Part shown: piece by piece, positions 7,905 to 16,688 of the stretch
Layout: every line of letters begins with the position of its first letter
Numbering within the stretch: the first letter of the stretch is position 1
Assembly (NCBI GenBank): GCA_041648895.1
Contig: JBAZOB010000006.1
Coordinates: 1-53,742, forward strand
Length of the DNA: 53,742 nt
Origin: JBAZOB01 sp041648895
GTDB taxonomy: Bacteria > Patescibacteriota > JAHJAL01
Reading direction: 5' to 3'
Position numbers and translations under genes: made by a program
Notes under the pieces: model-generated
Seen by the model: the letters and a program-made list of their open reading frames with translations, nothing else
Databases searched by the model: none
Told to the model about the DNA's origin: nothing

Positions 7905-7978
7905 TGCCAGGAGGTGGAATCGAACCACCGACCTTGGGCTTATGAGTCCCACGCTCTAACCAACTGAGCTATCCTGGC
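7905..7978 (-). tRNA. tRNA with CAT anticodon, probably elongator Met
   Basis: 74-nt cloverleaf on the - strand with fully paired acceptor stem GCCAGGA/TCCTGGC, D arm AGCTCAGTTGGTTAGAGC, anticodon loop ACTCATAA and T arm GGTTCGATT. The CAT anticodon is shared by elongator Met and by Ile tRNAs that need lysidine, made by TilS. Overall resemblance favours Met. tilS is the next gene. CCA is not encoded. Confidence 0.93.
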
Positions 7979-7998
7979 CCAACCACTGTAACATATAT

Positions 7999-8027
7999 AA
8001 TATATGTCTTTTTCTTGATTCAATCAA
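7999..8027 (-). promoter_or_regulatory. Promoter of the tRNA pair
   Basis: On the - strand: TTGATT (8022-8027) and TATATT (7999-8004) with 17 bases between, giving a start about 13 bases before the first tRNA. Confidence 0.7.
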
Positions 8028-8066
8028 CCAAACAACTGATAATTAAATTAATTATTAATTCTCTCC

Positions 8067-9020
8067 ATGCACCCCCTCCCCTCCAACTCAAAATTATTAC
8101 TCGCCCTGTCCGGCGGACCCGATTCCGTCTATTTACTATATCAATTATTAGAAATTAAAGAAAAAAAAAATATTCAGCTTCATCTCGCCCATCTCAATCA
8201 TAACGTTCGTCACCAACAATCCGACCAAGATGAAAAATTTGTCACCACCCTCGCCCAAAAATTAAACTTACCCCTATCCAAAAAAAAATTAACCAAACGA
8301 GCCACCGGCCAAAATCCATCCGAACAAAAATTACGTCAATTACGCTATAATTTCCTAGAAAAAATTCGTGCCCAAACAAATTGTGCCTATATTTTAACCG
8401 CCCACCACCTCGATGACCAAATTGAAACTATTATCTTCAATTTTATTCGTGGTACCGGCCCAACCGGCCTAACCGGTATGCACTTTCAACAAAGAAAAAT
8501 CCTTCGTCCTATCTTAGATATCAGTAAAACCGAAATTCTCGCCTACCTCAGCCATCACCACCTCAAATACCGCACCGATCGTACCAATCAAGACATTAAA
8601 TATTCCCGTAATTACATTCGCCAAGAACTCATTCCAGCCATGCAGAAACTAAATCCCCATCTCAGTCAATCTATTTCCCAACTATCTCAAATCATCGCCA
8701 ACCAACAGAATTATATCAACCAAGAAACGCTTAAATCATTAAATAAAATCACAGTTGATTGTGAAGGTACGGGCACGCTGCGGCGTGCCCGTACAATATT
8801 ATCCCTTACCAAATATAAAAAACTCCATCCTACTCTCCAAACCGAAATCATTAAAACCATCATCACCCCACTCGTTCCCCCAGGCAAACAACTCACTCAT
8901 AAAATTATTACTGAAGTTCAAAACATCCTCCTACATTCCCAAGGCGGCAGTCAAAAAATTCTCTTTGACAAATTGTCAATCAGGAAGAAAAATGATAAAA
9001 TTTACTTACGTTTAATCTAA
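8067..9020 (+). CDS. tilS: tRNA(Ile)-lysidine synthase
   Basis: Modifies C34 of the CAT-anticodon isoleucine tRNA to lysidine, changing both its codon reading and its charging. The PP-loop ATPase motif LSGGPDS is at residues 13-19, and HHLDDQIETI near 112 is the second family signature. At 317 aa it lacks much of the long C-terminal region of the E. coli enzyme, as is common in small genomes. A 28-bp palindrome (8767-8794) sits in frame and encodes about ten residues (GTGTLRRARTI) outside the catalytic domain. The gene is divergent from the two tRNAs, and no Shine-Dalgarno is seen. Confidence 0.93.
   Translation: MHPLPSNSKLLLALSGGPDSVYLLYQLLEIKEKKNIQLHLAHLNHNVRHQQSDQDEKFVTTLAQKLNLPLSKKKLTKRATGQNPSEQKLRQLRYNFLEKIRAQTNCAYILTAHHLDDQIETIIFNFIRGTGPTGLTGMHFQQRKILRPILDISKTEILAYLSHHHLKYRTDRTNQDIKYSRNYIRQELIPAMQKLNPHLSQSISQLSQIIANQQNYINQETLKSLNKITVDCEGTGTLRRARTILSLTKYKKLHPTLQTEIIKTIITPLVPPGKQLTHKIITEVQNILLHSQGGSQKILFDKLSIRKKNDKIYLRLI
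8767..8794. repeat. Small palindrome inside tilS
   Basis: GTACGGGCACGC pairs with GCGTGCCCGTAC around a 4-base loop. It belongs to the same family as the palindromes at 33645 and 49751 and is translated in frame within TilS. Confidence 0.85.
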
Positions 9021-9100
9021 ACAATTAGTAATTAGTGATTGAGCAAAAAAACACTAACCAGCCTATTCCTAATTTCTAATTCCTAATTCCTAATTTTTTT

Positions 9101-10903
9101 ATGAAGAACTCCCCCCTAAAAAACATCATCATATTATTAGTAATTACCGCCATTATTGCCGGTATTTACAGCATTTGGTCAACTAATCAAACCACCATCA
9201 CCAACATTACTATTTCCGAATTAGTCACTGAAGTCAAAAACAACCAAGTCCAAAAAATCACTGTTAAAAACAATCAACTCGATATTGACCTCAATGATGG
9301 TACCAAACAAAGAACCTACAAAGAACCCAGCGTATCTTTGACCGAATATGGCATTGCCACCGATCAAGTGGCTATCAATATCACCGATACCACTTCGAGC
9401 GAAATTTGGATCAATCTCATTTCCAGCTTTCTACCCTTTCTCCTAATTATTGGCTTTTTATGGTTTATGCTCCGCCAGGCCCAAAACGGTTCCAATCAAG
9501 CACTATCATTTGGCAAAAGCCAAGCCCGTATTGCCAATATGCAAAAGAAAAAAATAACTTTTGTTGACGTGGCCGGTGCCGAAGAAGCCAAAGAAGAACT
9601 ACAAGAAATTATCGACTTTCTCAAAAATCCCAGCAAATTTATTAAACTCGGCGCCGAAATTCCCAAAGGTGTTATGCTCTATGGCCCCCCCGGCTCCGGT
9701 AAAACCCTGATCGCCAAAGCCGTCGCCGGCGAAGCCAAGGTACCATTTTTTAGTATTTCCGGTTCCGAATTTGTGGAAATGTTTGTTGGCGTCGGCGCCA
9801 GTCGCGTCCGTGATCTTTTCGCCAAAGCCAAAAAAAATGCCCCCTGCATAATTTTTATTGATGAAATCGACGCCGTTGGCCGCCAACGTGGCGCCGGACT
9901 CGGCGGTAGTCACGATGAAAGAGAACAAACCCTTAATCAAATATTAGTCGAAATGGACGGTTTTGAAACCGACACCAACGTCATTGTCATGGCTGCCACC
10001 AACCGACCCGATGTCCTTGACCCCGCCCTATTACGCCCGGGCCGTTTCGACCGCCGCATCTATATTGGCCTACCCGACATCAAAGACCGAGAAGCCATCC
10101 TTCGAGTACATGCCAAAAATAAACCATTGGCCAAAAATGTCGATCTAAACATTATTGCCAAAAAAACACCGGGCTTTTCCGGCGCCGATATCCGTAACCT
10201 GCTCAATGAAGCAGCTCTACTCACCGCCCGCGAAAACAAAACCGAAGTTACTCAAGAACACATCAACCTCGCCTTGGAAAAAGTGACCCTCGGCCCCGCC
10301 AAAAAACATAAAATACTCTCCTCGCACGAAAAAGAAATTACTGCTTATCATGAAGCTGGCCACGCCATTGTCGCCCATTTGCTGCCCAACTGCGATCCCG
10401 TTCATAAAGTATCCATCATCGCCCGTGGCATGGCCTTGGGTGTCACCTGGTTCCTGCCCGAAGAAGACCGTCACCTCTACTCCAAAGAAAAATTCATCGA
10501 CGATATGGCCTCAGCCTTGGGTGGCCGCGTAGCCGAAGAAGTTGTCTTTAAAGACATTACCACCGGGGCCGAAAATGACCTCCAAAAAGTCAGTGAAATC
10601 GCCCGTCGCATGGTCAAACAATATGGCATGAGTACCAATCTTGGCCCAGTCGCCTATGGTCAAAACTCGGAAACAGTTTTCCTGGGTCGGGACTTTTCGG
10701 AAAGAAAAAATTATTCCGAAGCCACCGCCAGCCAAATCGATCAGGAAGTCAGCCGCTTCATCGAAATTTCCTATAAAAAAGCCAAAAACGTTATTATCAA
10801 CAACAAAAAAACCCTCGAAAAAATATCCAAAAAATTACTCGACGTTGAAACCATTGAAGCGAACGAATTTGTCAAATTTTTCCCCAAAACCACCAGTAAG
10901 TAA
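9101..10903 (+). CDS. ftsH: ATP-dependent zinc metalloprotease FtsH
   Basis: Membrane-anchored AAA+ protease for quality control of membrane and regulatory proteins. Two membrane segments flank a small extracytoplasmic domain (about 7-27 and 107-124). The AAA domain has GPPGSGKT at 195-202, FIDEIDAVG, and the second region of homology with RPGRFDRRIY. The zinc site HEAGH is at 417-421. At 600 aa it is a complete protein. The preceding 80 bases hold a tandem 7-mer (TAATTCC-like) and no obvious promoter. The stop codon lies in the first bases of palindrome A2. Confidence 0.97.
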   Translation: MKNSPLKNIIILLVITAIIAGIYSIWSTNQTTITNITISELVTEVKNNQVQKITVKNNQLDIDLNDGTKQRTYKEPSVSLTEYGIATDQVAINITDTTSSEIWINLISSFLPFLLIIGFLWFMLRQAQNGSNQALSFGKSQARIANMQKKKITFVDVAGAEEAKEELQEIIDFLKNPSKFIKLGAEIPKGVMLYGPPGSGKTLIAKAVAGEAKVPFFSISGSEFVEMFVGVGASRVRDLFAKAKKNAPCIIFIDEIDAVGRQRGAGLGGSHDEREQTLNQILVEMDGFETDTNVIVMAATNRPDVLDPALLRPGRFDRRIYIGLPDIKDREAILRVHAKNKPLAKNVDLNIIAKKTPGFSGADIRNLLNEAALLTARENKTEVTQEHINLALEKVTLGPAKKHKILSSHEKEITAYHEAGHAIVAHLLPNCDPVHKVSIIARGMALGVTWFLPEEDRHLYSKEKFIDDMASALGGRVAEEVVFKDITTGAENDLQKVSEIARRMVKQYGMSTNLGPVAYGQNSETVFLGRDFSERKNYSEATASQIDQEVSRFIEISYKKAKNVIINNKKTLEKISKKLLDVETIEANEFVKFFPKTTSK

Positions 10904-11090
10904 TTACGAATTACAAATGACGAATTTAATTAGTCATATATCATTTATTTTAATTATATGGCTAGCCGCAAAAAAAATTACTGATAATTCGAAATAACCA
11001 TCACCGAGGCCAAACTTTCGCTGCCATTAATTAAAATAAATGATATATGACTAATTAAATTCGTCATTTGTAATTTGTAATTCGTAATTA
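10901..11090. repeat. Palindromic element A2 (type A-I core)
   Basis: Left arm 10901-10956, right arm 11028-11090. The right arm differs only by one extra 7-mer (TAATTTG) in its outer part, so the arms have changed by a whole heptamer unit. The core is as in A1 with small changes. The left arm begins with the ftsH stop codon. Confidence 0.88.
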
Positions 11091-11101
11091 TTTACTAAAA
11101 T

Positions 11102-11992
11102 ATGAACTACAATCAACTCATCAACAAAGCTTTAGATATCACCAAAAAATACCGCTACCTATGGTGGTTAAGTCTCTTAGCCATTATTGGCGGAGTAGCT
11201 CAAGATGGGGGTGGCAACAGCGCCAACTTTAACTTCAACACTTCCAGTTATCAGCTGGATCAATTCCCACCTGAACTCACCAAATTTTTTGATAATTTTA
11301 TTGATAAAATTTACCTCTATCTGCCAATAATTATTACCGTTATCCTAATATTGGCTGTCATAAAAATTGCCCTCTATGTCATCGGGCTAATAGCCAAAAG
11401 TGGACTAATCGCTAGCATTGTCCTGATTGATAATAAGAAATCGTCTTCTTTCTCACACAGCCTCTCCCTTGGCAAAAACCACGCCTGGCGCTATTTTCTG
11501 GTTCGCTTAATAGGTGGACTGGCCGGTCTAGCCATCACCATTGTTTCCATCCCCATCTTTATCCTATTATTTTTATTTTTCTTCCTCACCATCCCGACCT
11601 TCATTGTGATAATGATCATCGTTGGCCTTGTCTTCCACATCGCCCAGATCCTGATTGTCATCAACAATCAACCCATCTTCACTACTATCAGCTCAGCATG
11701 GAAAATAATTACACAAAACTGGAAAAAAGTAGCGATGCTCTGGCTGATTAACCTTGGCTTAGGTCTCGCCGTCGGTATAGTATCAATCGGCATTATGCTT
11801 ATTCTTGGTCTCATTGGCGGTCTAATTGCCTTTTTGCTCTATCTCCTCAAATTGCAGATTGCCACTATCGCCCTCATCTGCAGTCCAATTATCCTTATCA
11901 TCATAATTACCATGCTGCTTATTGGCAGCATCAGCACCACTTTTTTTACCACCTATTGGACATTGGGAATTAAAGAACTACTAAAAAAATAA
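11102..11992 (+). CDS. Multi-spanning membrane protein of unknown function
   Basis: A 296-aa integral membrane protein with about six hydrophobic helices. The N-terminal KKYRYLWWLSLLAIIGG is followed by a short Asn-rich polar loop (about 35-60) and helices near 75-100, 135-165, 170-190, 210-240 and 250-285. A conserved-looking segment NHAWRYFLVRLIGGL lies between helices. Similar proteins in other bacteria are usually annotated only as membrane proteins. It ends nine bases before murJ, so the two are probably co-transcribed, but no role in wall synthesis can be claimed. Confidence 0.6.
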   Translation: MNYNQLINKALDITKKYRYLWWLSLLAIIGGVAQDGGGNSANFNFNTSSYQLDQFPPELTKFFDNFIDKIYLYLPIIITVILILAVIKIALYVIGLIAKSGLIASIVLIDNKKSSSFSHSLSLGKNHAWRYFLVRLIGGLAGLAITIVSIPIFILLFLFFFLTIPTFIVIMIIVGLVFHIAQILIVINNQPIFTTISSAWKIITQNWKKVAMLWLINLGLGLAVGIVSIGIMLILGLIGGLIAFLLYLLKLQIATIALICSPIILIIIITMLLIGSISTTFFTTYWTLGIKELLKK

Positions 11993-12001
11993 CTATCAAT
12001 A

Positions 12002-13576
12002 TTGTTCTCCTTCATTAAACGTAACTATACCCAGTCACTCGCCTCTGCTTCCATTATTATTTCCCTCACCTCCCTCATTAGCCGAATCATCGGCCTTTTT
12101 CGTGATCGACTACTAGCCGGCACCTTCGACGCCGGCGACACCCTGGATATGTACTATGCTTCTTTCCGCATACCTGATTTAATATTTAACTTACTCATAT
12201 TGGGCGCGCTCCATAGTGCTTTTATCCCGGTATTCAAACAACTATTATCCAAAAATCAAAACCAAGATGCCTACCAAACCGCCAATATTTTGATCAACGT
12301 CATCATCATCTTCACACTACTGGCTTCGATAATTGTGCTAATATTTGCCAAACCGATCACCGAAATAATTGCTCCGGGCTTTACCCCGGAAAAAATAAAT
12401 ACTACCGCCAATCTCACTCGTATTATGATGCTTTCACCCCTCTTTTTTGGCCTAAGTGCTATTGTCGGTGGGATTCTCAACAGCTTCAAACGATTTTTCT
12501 CCTATTCCCTGGCCCCAATATTCTACAACTTAGGCATCATCGCCGGCATAGTATTTCTGGTCCCTCACTATGGCATCTATGGCCTGGCCTATGGTGTTAT
12601 TATTGGCGCCGCTCTCAATCTTCTGGTTCAAATCCCCGAAATAATCCTGACCGGATACCGTTATTTCCCCCAGCTTGATATAAATAATCCCGAATTTAAA
12701 AAAATATTTTTTCTCATGATACCCACCACTCTTAGTCTGGCCATCACGCAAATCAACCTGACCGTTGATAATATTATTGGTTCAACTCTAACCAGTGGCA
12801 GTATTGCAGTTTTTAATTTGGCCACCAATATTCAATCCTTACCCATTGGTATATTTTCCATCTCCATCTGCACCGCCGTTTTCCCAACTTTAGTTGAACA
12901 CGTTAATCACGGTCAATTTAAACAATTTTTTGATCAAATTAATCGCTCCGCCAAACAAATATTATTCGTCTTAATTCCCACCGCCATTTTTCTCTATATC
13001 TTTCGGGCTCAAACCGTCCGCATAATATATGGTACTGGTGCCTTCAGCTGGCAGGCCACCACCGAAACTTTAACCACCCTAGGTTTCTTTGCTATCGGTT
13101 TACCCTTCCAAGCCCTATTGCCCCTTTTTACCCGCAGTTTTTATGCCACCCAAAACACCTCTAAACCACTCATCTCCGGCCTGGTTGCTATGTTCGTCAA
13201 TATCATCCTGAGCCTGGTTTTATCACCCATCATGGGCGTAGCCGGTCTGTCACTCTCCTTTTCCATCGCCACCATTGCCAACCTGATCGTCCTCAACCTC
13301 CTTTTCTATCGCGAATTCCCCCAATATCGCCTCGATCTTAACTCAACCATCATCAAAATAATCGTTAGCAGCGTCCTCGCCGGTTTGGCCGCCTATCTAT
13401 CACTTTACCTATTTGAAAACACTTTTAACAACACCACTTTAATCGGATTATTTCTTCAAACCGCCTCATCTTCTATAATAGGAATTGGCAGCTACTTTCT
13501 TCTGGCCTACCTACTTAAAATTAATGAACTACACACTTTATTTAAAATATTTAAAATAAAAATTGGCTCATCATAA
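12002..13576 (+). CDS. murJ: Lipid II flippase MurJ
   Basis: MurJ/MviN family flippase that exports the peptidoglycan precursor lipid II. The 524-aa protein has about 14 transmembrane segments. Recognisable family stretches include SLISRIIGLFRDRLLAGTF near residue 22, ALHSAFIPVF and the segment around INLTVDNIIGS. The start is a TTG at 12002 with no Shine-Dalgarno; no ATG is available nearby in frame. Presence of MurJ shows the cell makes peptidoglycan or at least handles lipid-linked precursors. Confidence 0.93.
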   Translation: MFSFIKRNYTQSLASASIIISLTSLISRIIGLFRDRLLAGTFDAGDTLDMYYASFRIPDLIFNLLILGALHSAFIPVFKQLLSKNQNQDAYQTANILINVIIIFTLLASIIVLIFAKPITEIIAPGFTPEKINTTANLTRIMMLSPLFFGLSAIVGGILNSFKRFFSYSLAPIFYNLGIIAGIVFLVPHYGIYGLAYGVIIGAALNLLVQIPEIILTGYRYFPQLDINNPEFKKIFFLMIPTTLSLAITQINLTVDNIIGSTLTSGSIAVFNLATNIQSLPIGIFSISICTAVFPTLVEHVNHGQFKQFFDQINRSAKQILFVLIPTAIFLYIFRAQTVRIIYGTGAFSWQATTETLTTLGFFAIGLPFQALLPLFTRSFYATQNTSKPLISGLVAMFVNIILSLVLSPIMGVAGLSLSFSIATIANLIVLNLLFYREFPQYRLDLNSTIIKIIVSSVLAGLAAYLSLYLFENTFNNTTLIGLFLQTASSSIIGIGSYFLLAYLLKINELHTLFKIFKIKIGSS

Positions 13577-13582
13577 TTACAA

Positions 13583-13752
13583 ATTAATGAGTTATGCTAA
13601 TTAGTCATTCCCCTGTCATCCCCGACCGGAAGCGGAGCGCTCCGGTTATCGGGGATCTCATCAATAAGACGTTTAACAAAACTTAATGATGAGATCCCCG
13701 CTCAAGGCGGGGATGACATGAGGGAGATGGTTAATTAGCACAACTCATTAAT
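13583..13752. repeat. Palindromic element C2
   Basis: Second copy of the C repeat. The core lies in the same orientation as in C1. The outer arms appear exchanged: the left arm here resembles the reverse complement of C1's right arm, and vice versa. Confidence 0.8.
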
Positions 13753-13772
13753 TATCAAAAAAGGAGGGCCAC

Positions 13773-15281
13773 ATGGCCGATGAATTAAATAACCCCAACT
13801 CAGTTCCCATAAATCCAGCTCCCAAAATTGACGAAATCGAAAAACTAAAGACCAATATCGCTTCTGCCAATCAAAATAATAACTCAAACAATCTGCCGGC
13901 CGCCATGTCTGGCCCGATCAAACCCAGCTGGACTGATCAAATATTTATTTACCTCAAAAACCCCAAACTTATCATTGGTCTAATCATTGCCATTATTGTA
14001 ATTGTCATCGTCGTCACCATTTACAACTCCACCATTAAAAATGTCGGGCATCTGTCCGTCGCCCTTGACCAAACCCCCGATTCCCTCACCATCAATGACC
14101 AAAACTATGATGCCGCTAGTGAGCTTGATCTCGATCTTAAACCAGGCACCTACACTGTCAAAGCCAGTAAAAATAATTTTTTTCCGGTCCAATCAACCAT
14201 TAGTGTTAACCCTCAGGAAACCACCAGTCTAAGCCTGGCTTTTTCGCCCTATCCCACCCCAACGAAAGTCATTGATTTTCCCACCTCCCACGCTCACCTG
14301 GCCGCCAGCCAGCAGGAAATCAGTTATCTATCCAATTTTGGTACCACTTTCTATCGCGTCAGTCTATCCGATCTGACCAAAGACGTTATTTCCCCCAATA
14401 CTTTCAACGATATCGAAGCTATCAATTGGGCACCTAGCGCCCGTCAAGCCTGCATTATCACCTCCGTCAACAACAATACCCAAACTGACTTTCAAACCAA
14501 AAACATCCTTTACCAAACCAGTCGTCCTCCCAAAAGTACAATTTATCATCTTTATGATTTCTCTAAATATGATTTAACTTCCCAAACTCTGATCACTTAT
14601 CCCGATAAAATCAAAAATCCCAGCTGGCATCCCAACAAAGAAGAAATTATTTACCATTACATTGATCCGGAAACTGGCGAGAACTCGCTTTCCAAATCCA
14701 AACCTAATCTTGATAATAAAGAACTGATCTATGACCTCACCGGTTTTAACCATGCCATTGTCAAATATTCACCCAGTACTGAACTAATTGCTGTTGTCGA
14801 TACCAAACCCACCGACCAAAGCGTCAGTAATATCTATATTTTTGACACCATCTCCCGCCAATTTAGCAAAATACCCACCAAAGATGTTTACGTTGACTTT
14901 CTTTGGTCACCAGATAGCCAATACCTCGTCGGTATCAAAAAAAACCAGGCCACCACCTTACTTGATGTGCAGACACAAGCCACCACTGATCTACCTTTCT
15001 TTGCCAACATCAATCATCTGGCCTGGCTCCACAACAGCACTCAAATTATTGCTTCAATTTCCTCCCCCAATTCTTCCGATCAACTAATCCTCTACGATTT
15101 AGTTTCCACTGAACCCACCAATTTAGTCTACAACTCCTCCACTCCCTTTGACACCATCACCAATCTTATCGTTAGTAACGACGACACCACCCTCTACTTT
15201 ATAGCCAATAGTAACCAGCACCTCTTTTCTCTCCCCATCGCCACCATGCCCACCACCGATACGGAAATAATTGGGCAATAA
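13773..15281 (+). CDS. PEGA-domain / beta-propeller membrane-anchored protein
   Basis: A 502-aa protein with a cytoplasmic N-terminus (about 1-60), one membrane helix at about 69-90 and a PEGA-like domain at about 95-150 (LDLKPGTYTVKASKNNFFPV). Five or more WD40/TolB-like repeats follow, with the motifs WAPSARQ, SWHPNKEE, WSPDSQYL and WLHNSTQI. It is probably surface-exposed and may bind cell-wall or protein partners. It has a strong Shine-Dalgarno (AAAGGAGGG) six bases before the ATG. The last codons (IIGQ and stop) lie inside the left arm of palindrome B1. The specific function is unknown. Confidence 0.72.
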   Translation: MADELNNPNSVPINPAPKIDEIEKLKTNIASANQNNNSNNLPAAMSGPIKPSWTDQIFIYLKNPKLIIGLIIAIIVIVIVVTIYNSTIKNVGHLSVALDQTPDSLTINDQNYDAASELDLDLKPGTYTVKASKNNFFPVQSTISVNPQETTSLSLAFSPYPTPTKVIDFPTSHAHLAASQQEISYLSNFGTTFYRVSLSDLTKDVISPNTFNDIEAINWAPSARQACIITSVNNNTQTDFQTKNILYQTSRPPKSTIYHLYDFSKYDLTSQTLITYPDKIKNPSWHPNKEEIIYHYIDPETGENSLSKSKPNLDNKELIYDLTGFNHAIVKYSPSTELIAVVDTKPTDQSVSNIYIFDTISRQFSKIPTKDVYVDFLWSPDSQYLVGIKKNQATTLLDVQTQATTDLPFFANINHLAWLHNSTQIIASISSPNSSDQLILYDLVSTEPTNLVYNSSTPFDTITNLIVSNDDTTLYFIANSNQHLFSLPIATMPTTDTEIIGQ

Positions 15282-15500
15282 AAAAATTAATAATTGATAA
15301 TGAATAATTAATGAATTGAATATATTAATTTCAATATCATATTAATTTTTGGTTTATAACCTGTATGAGCGTGCTTAAATAATACTGACCAAGCCTGAGC
15401 GAGTTTTATAAACCAAAAATTAATATGATATTGAAATTAATATATTCAATTCATTAATTATTCATTATCAATTATTAATTTTTTTATTGCCCAATTATTT
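15265..15500. repeat. Long perfect palindrome B1
   Basis: A 95-bp inverted repeat with no mismatch seen by eye (15265-15359 against 15406-15500) around a 46-nt core beginning CCTGTATGAGCGTG and ending CTGAGCGAGTT. It spans the convergent ends of two genes. The left arm contains the last four codons and stop of the 13773 gene, and the right arm contains the last codon and stop of ychF. The core matches that of B2 (40902-40947) at 43 of 46 positions, while the outer arms are unrelated. Confidence 0.95.
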
Positions 15501-16565
15501 TCCCACTCGAAAATAAACTACATCCCCATCCACCATCACATAATCTTTACCCTCCATTCGCACTAAACCCTTCTGCCGACAACCTTCCCAGCCTTTCAAA
15601 TCAACAAAATTCTGCCAATCCACCACATCGGCTTTAATAAAATTTTTCTCGAAATCGGTATGAATCACCCCCGCTGCTTCCGGCGCCTTCATTCCCTGTG
15701 TAATCGTCCACGCCTTAACCTCCATTGGCCCCGCCGTAAAATAAGAAATTAGACCTAATAAGCTATAACTAACCCGCACCAATCGATTCAAACCACTGTC
15801 ACCCAAATTCATCACCTGCAAATATTCTCCGGCTTCTGCTTCACTCAAATCCGCCAATTCCGCCTCAATTTTAGCCGACAACACCACCGTCTCCCCTGGC
15901 AATCCCAATTCCGCTCCCAAATCCACCCGACTTGCCTCTGTCTCCGCCACATTCAAAATGTTAATCATTGGTTTACTGGTCAAAAGACAAAGTGGCTTAA
16001 TTAATTGTCGCTCCTCCTCATTTAAACCCAAGGCCGTTACCAACTTTTCTGCTTCCAATCCCGCCTTAACTTTGAGTATCACCTCCAAATTCCTTTGATC
16101 ATCTTTGTCGCCCGATTTAGCCGCGTTGGCAAATCGGTCCACCGCTTTGTTGAGCGTCTGTAAATCCGCCAAAATCAACTCCAGCCAAATAACTTCCAAA
16201 TCCTCTTTCGGATCCACTCGCCCCGCCACATGTACCACCTCTCCATCTTGAAAATGACGCAACACGTTGGCAATTGCATCCACTTCCCGAATATGCGCTA
16301 AGAATTTATTACCCAAACCCTCCCCCTGGCTCGCTCCCGCCACCAAACCCGCAATATCCACAAATTCCACCGTCGCCTCCACCACTTTGTCCGGCTTTTC
16401 AATCAGGGCAATTTGCGCCAATCTTTCATCTTTCACCGGTACAATCCCCACGTTGGGCAAAATTGTACAAAAAGGATAGTTGGCAATATCCACCTGTTTT
16501 TTTGTTAATGCTTTAAACAATGTCGACTTACCCACATTGGGCAACCCCACCAAACCAATCTTCAT
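15495..16565 (-). CDS. ychF: Redox-regulated ATPase/GTPase YchF
   Basis: Universal Obg-family P-loop NTPase associated with ribosomes and stress responses. GLPNVGKSTLF at residues 6-16 is the P-loop. NYPFCTI and VDIAGLVAGASQGEGLGNKFL follow, then the long helical insertion and a C-terminal TGS domain with FTAGPMEVKAWTI. The length, 356 aa, is normal. The usual C-terminus is replaced by VYFRVGK, whose final codon lies in the B1 palindrome arm. Confidence 0.96.
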   Translation of the reverse strand: MKIGLVGLPNVGKSTLFKALTKKQVDIANYPFCTILPNVGIVPVKDERLAQIALIEKPDKVVEATVEFVDIAGLVAGASQGEGLGNKFLAHIREVDAIANVLRHFQDGEVVHVAGRVDPKEDLEVIWLELILADLQTLNKAVDRFANAAKSGDKDDQRNLEVILKVKAGLEAEKLVTALGLNEEERQLIKPLCLLTSKPMINILNVAETEASRVDLGAELGLPGETVVLSAKIEAELADLSEAEAGEYLQVMNLGDSGLNRLVRVSYSLLGLISYFTAGPMEVKAWTITQGMKAPEAAGVIHTDFEKNFIKADVVDWQNFVDLKGWEGCRQKGLVRMEGKDYVMVDGDVVYFRVGK

Positions 16566-16636
16566 AAGAATAATTTAAAATATATATTAACTGTCAAATT
16601 TACCACTATTTAATTCTATTTCCAAACCGACCCATA

Positions 16637-16665
16637 TTGCAAATTTAGCCTAAGCACCATACAAT
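16637..16665 (+). promoter_or_regulatory. Promoter of the SpoU methylase gene
   Basis: TTGCAA (16637-16642) and TACAAT (16660-16665), spacing 17, 24 bases before the ATG at 16689. Confidence 0.6.
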
Positions 16666-16688
16666 ACACTTAAAATATCGATCATCAT

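Noticed and set aside
15265..15500. B palindromes as insertion sequences with transposase
   Set aside because: The core is 46 nt and cannot encode a transposase. None of the long ORFs resembles one.
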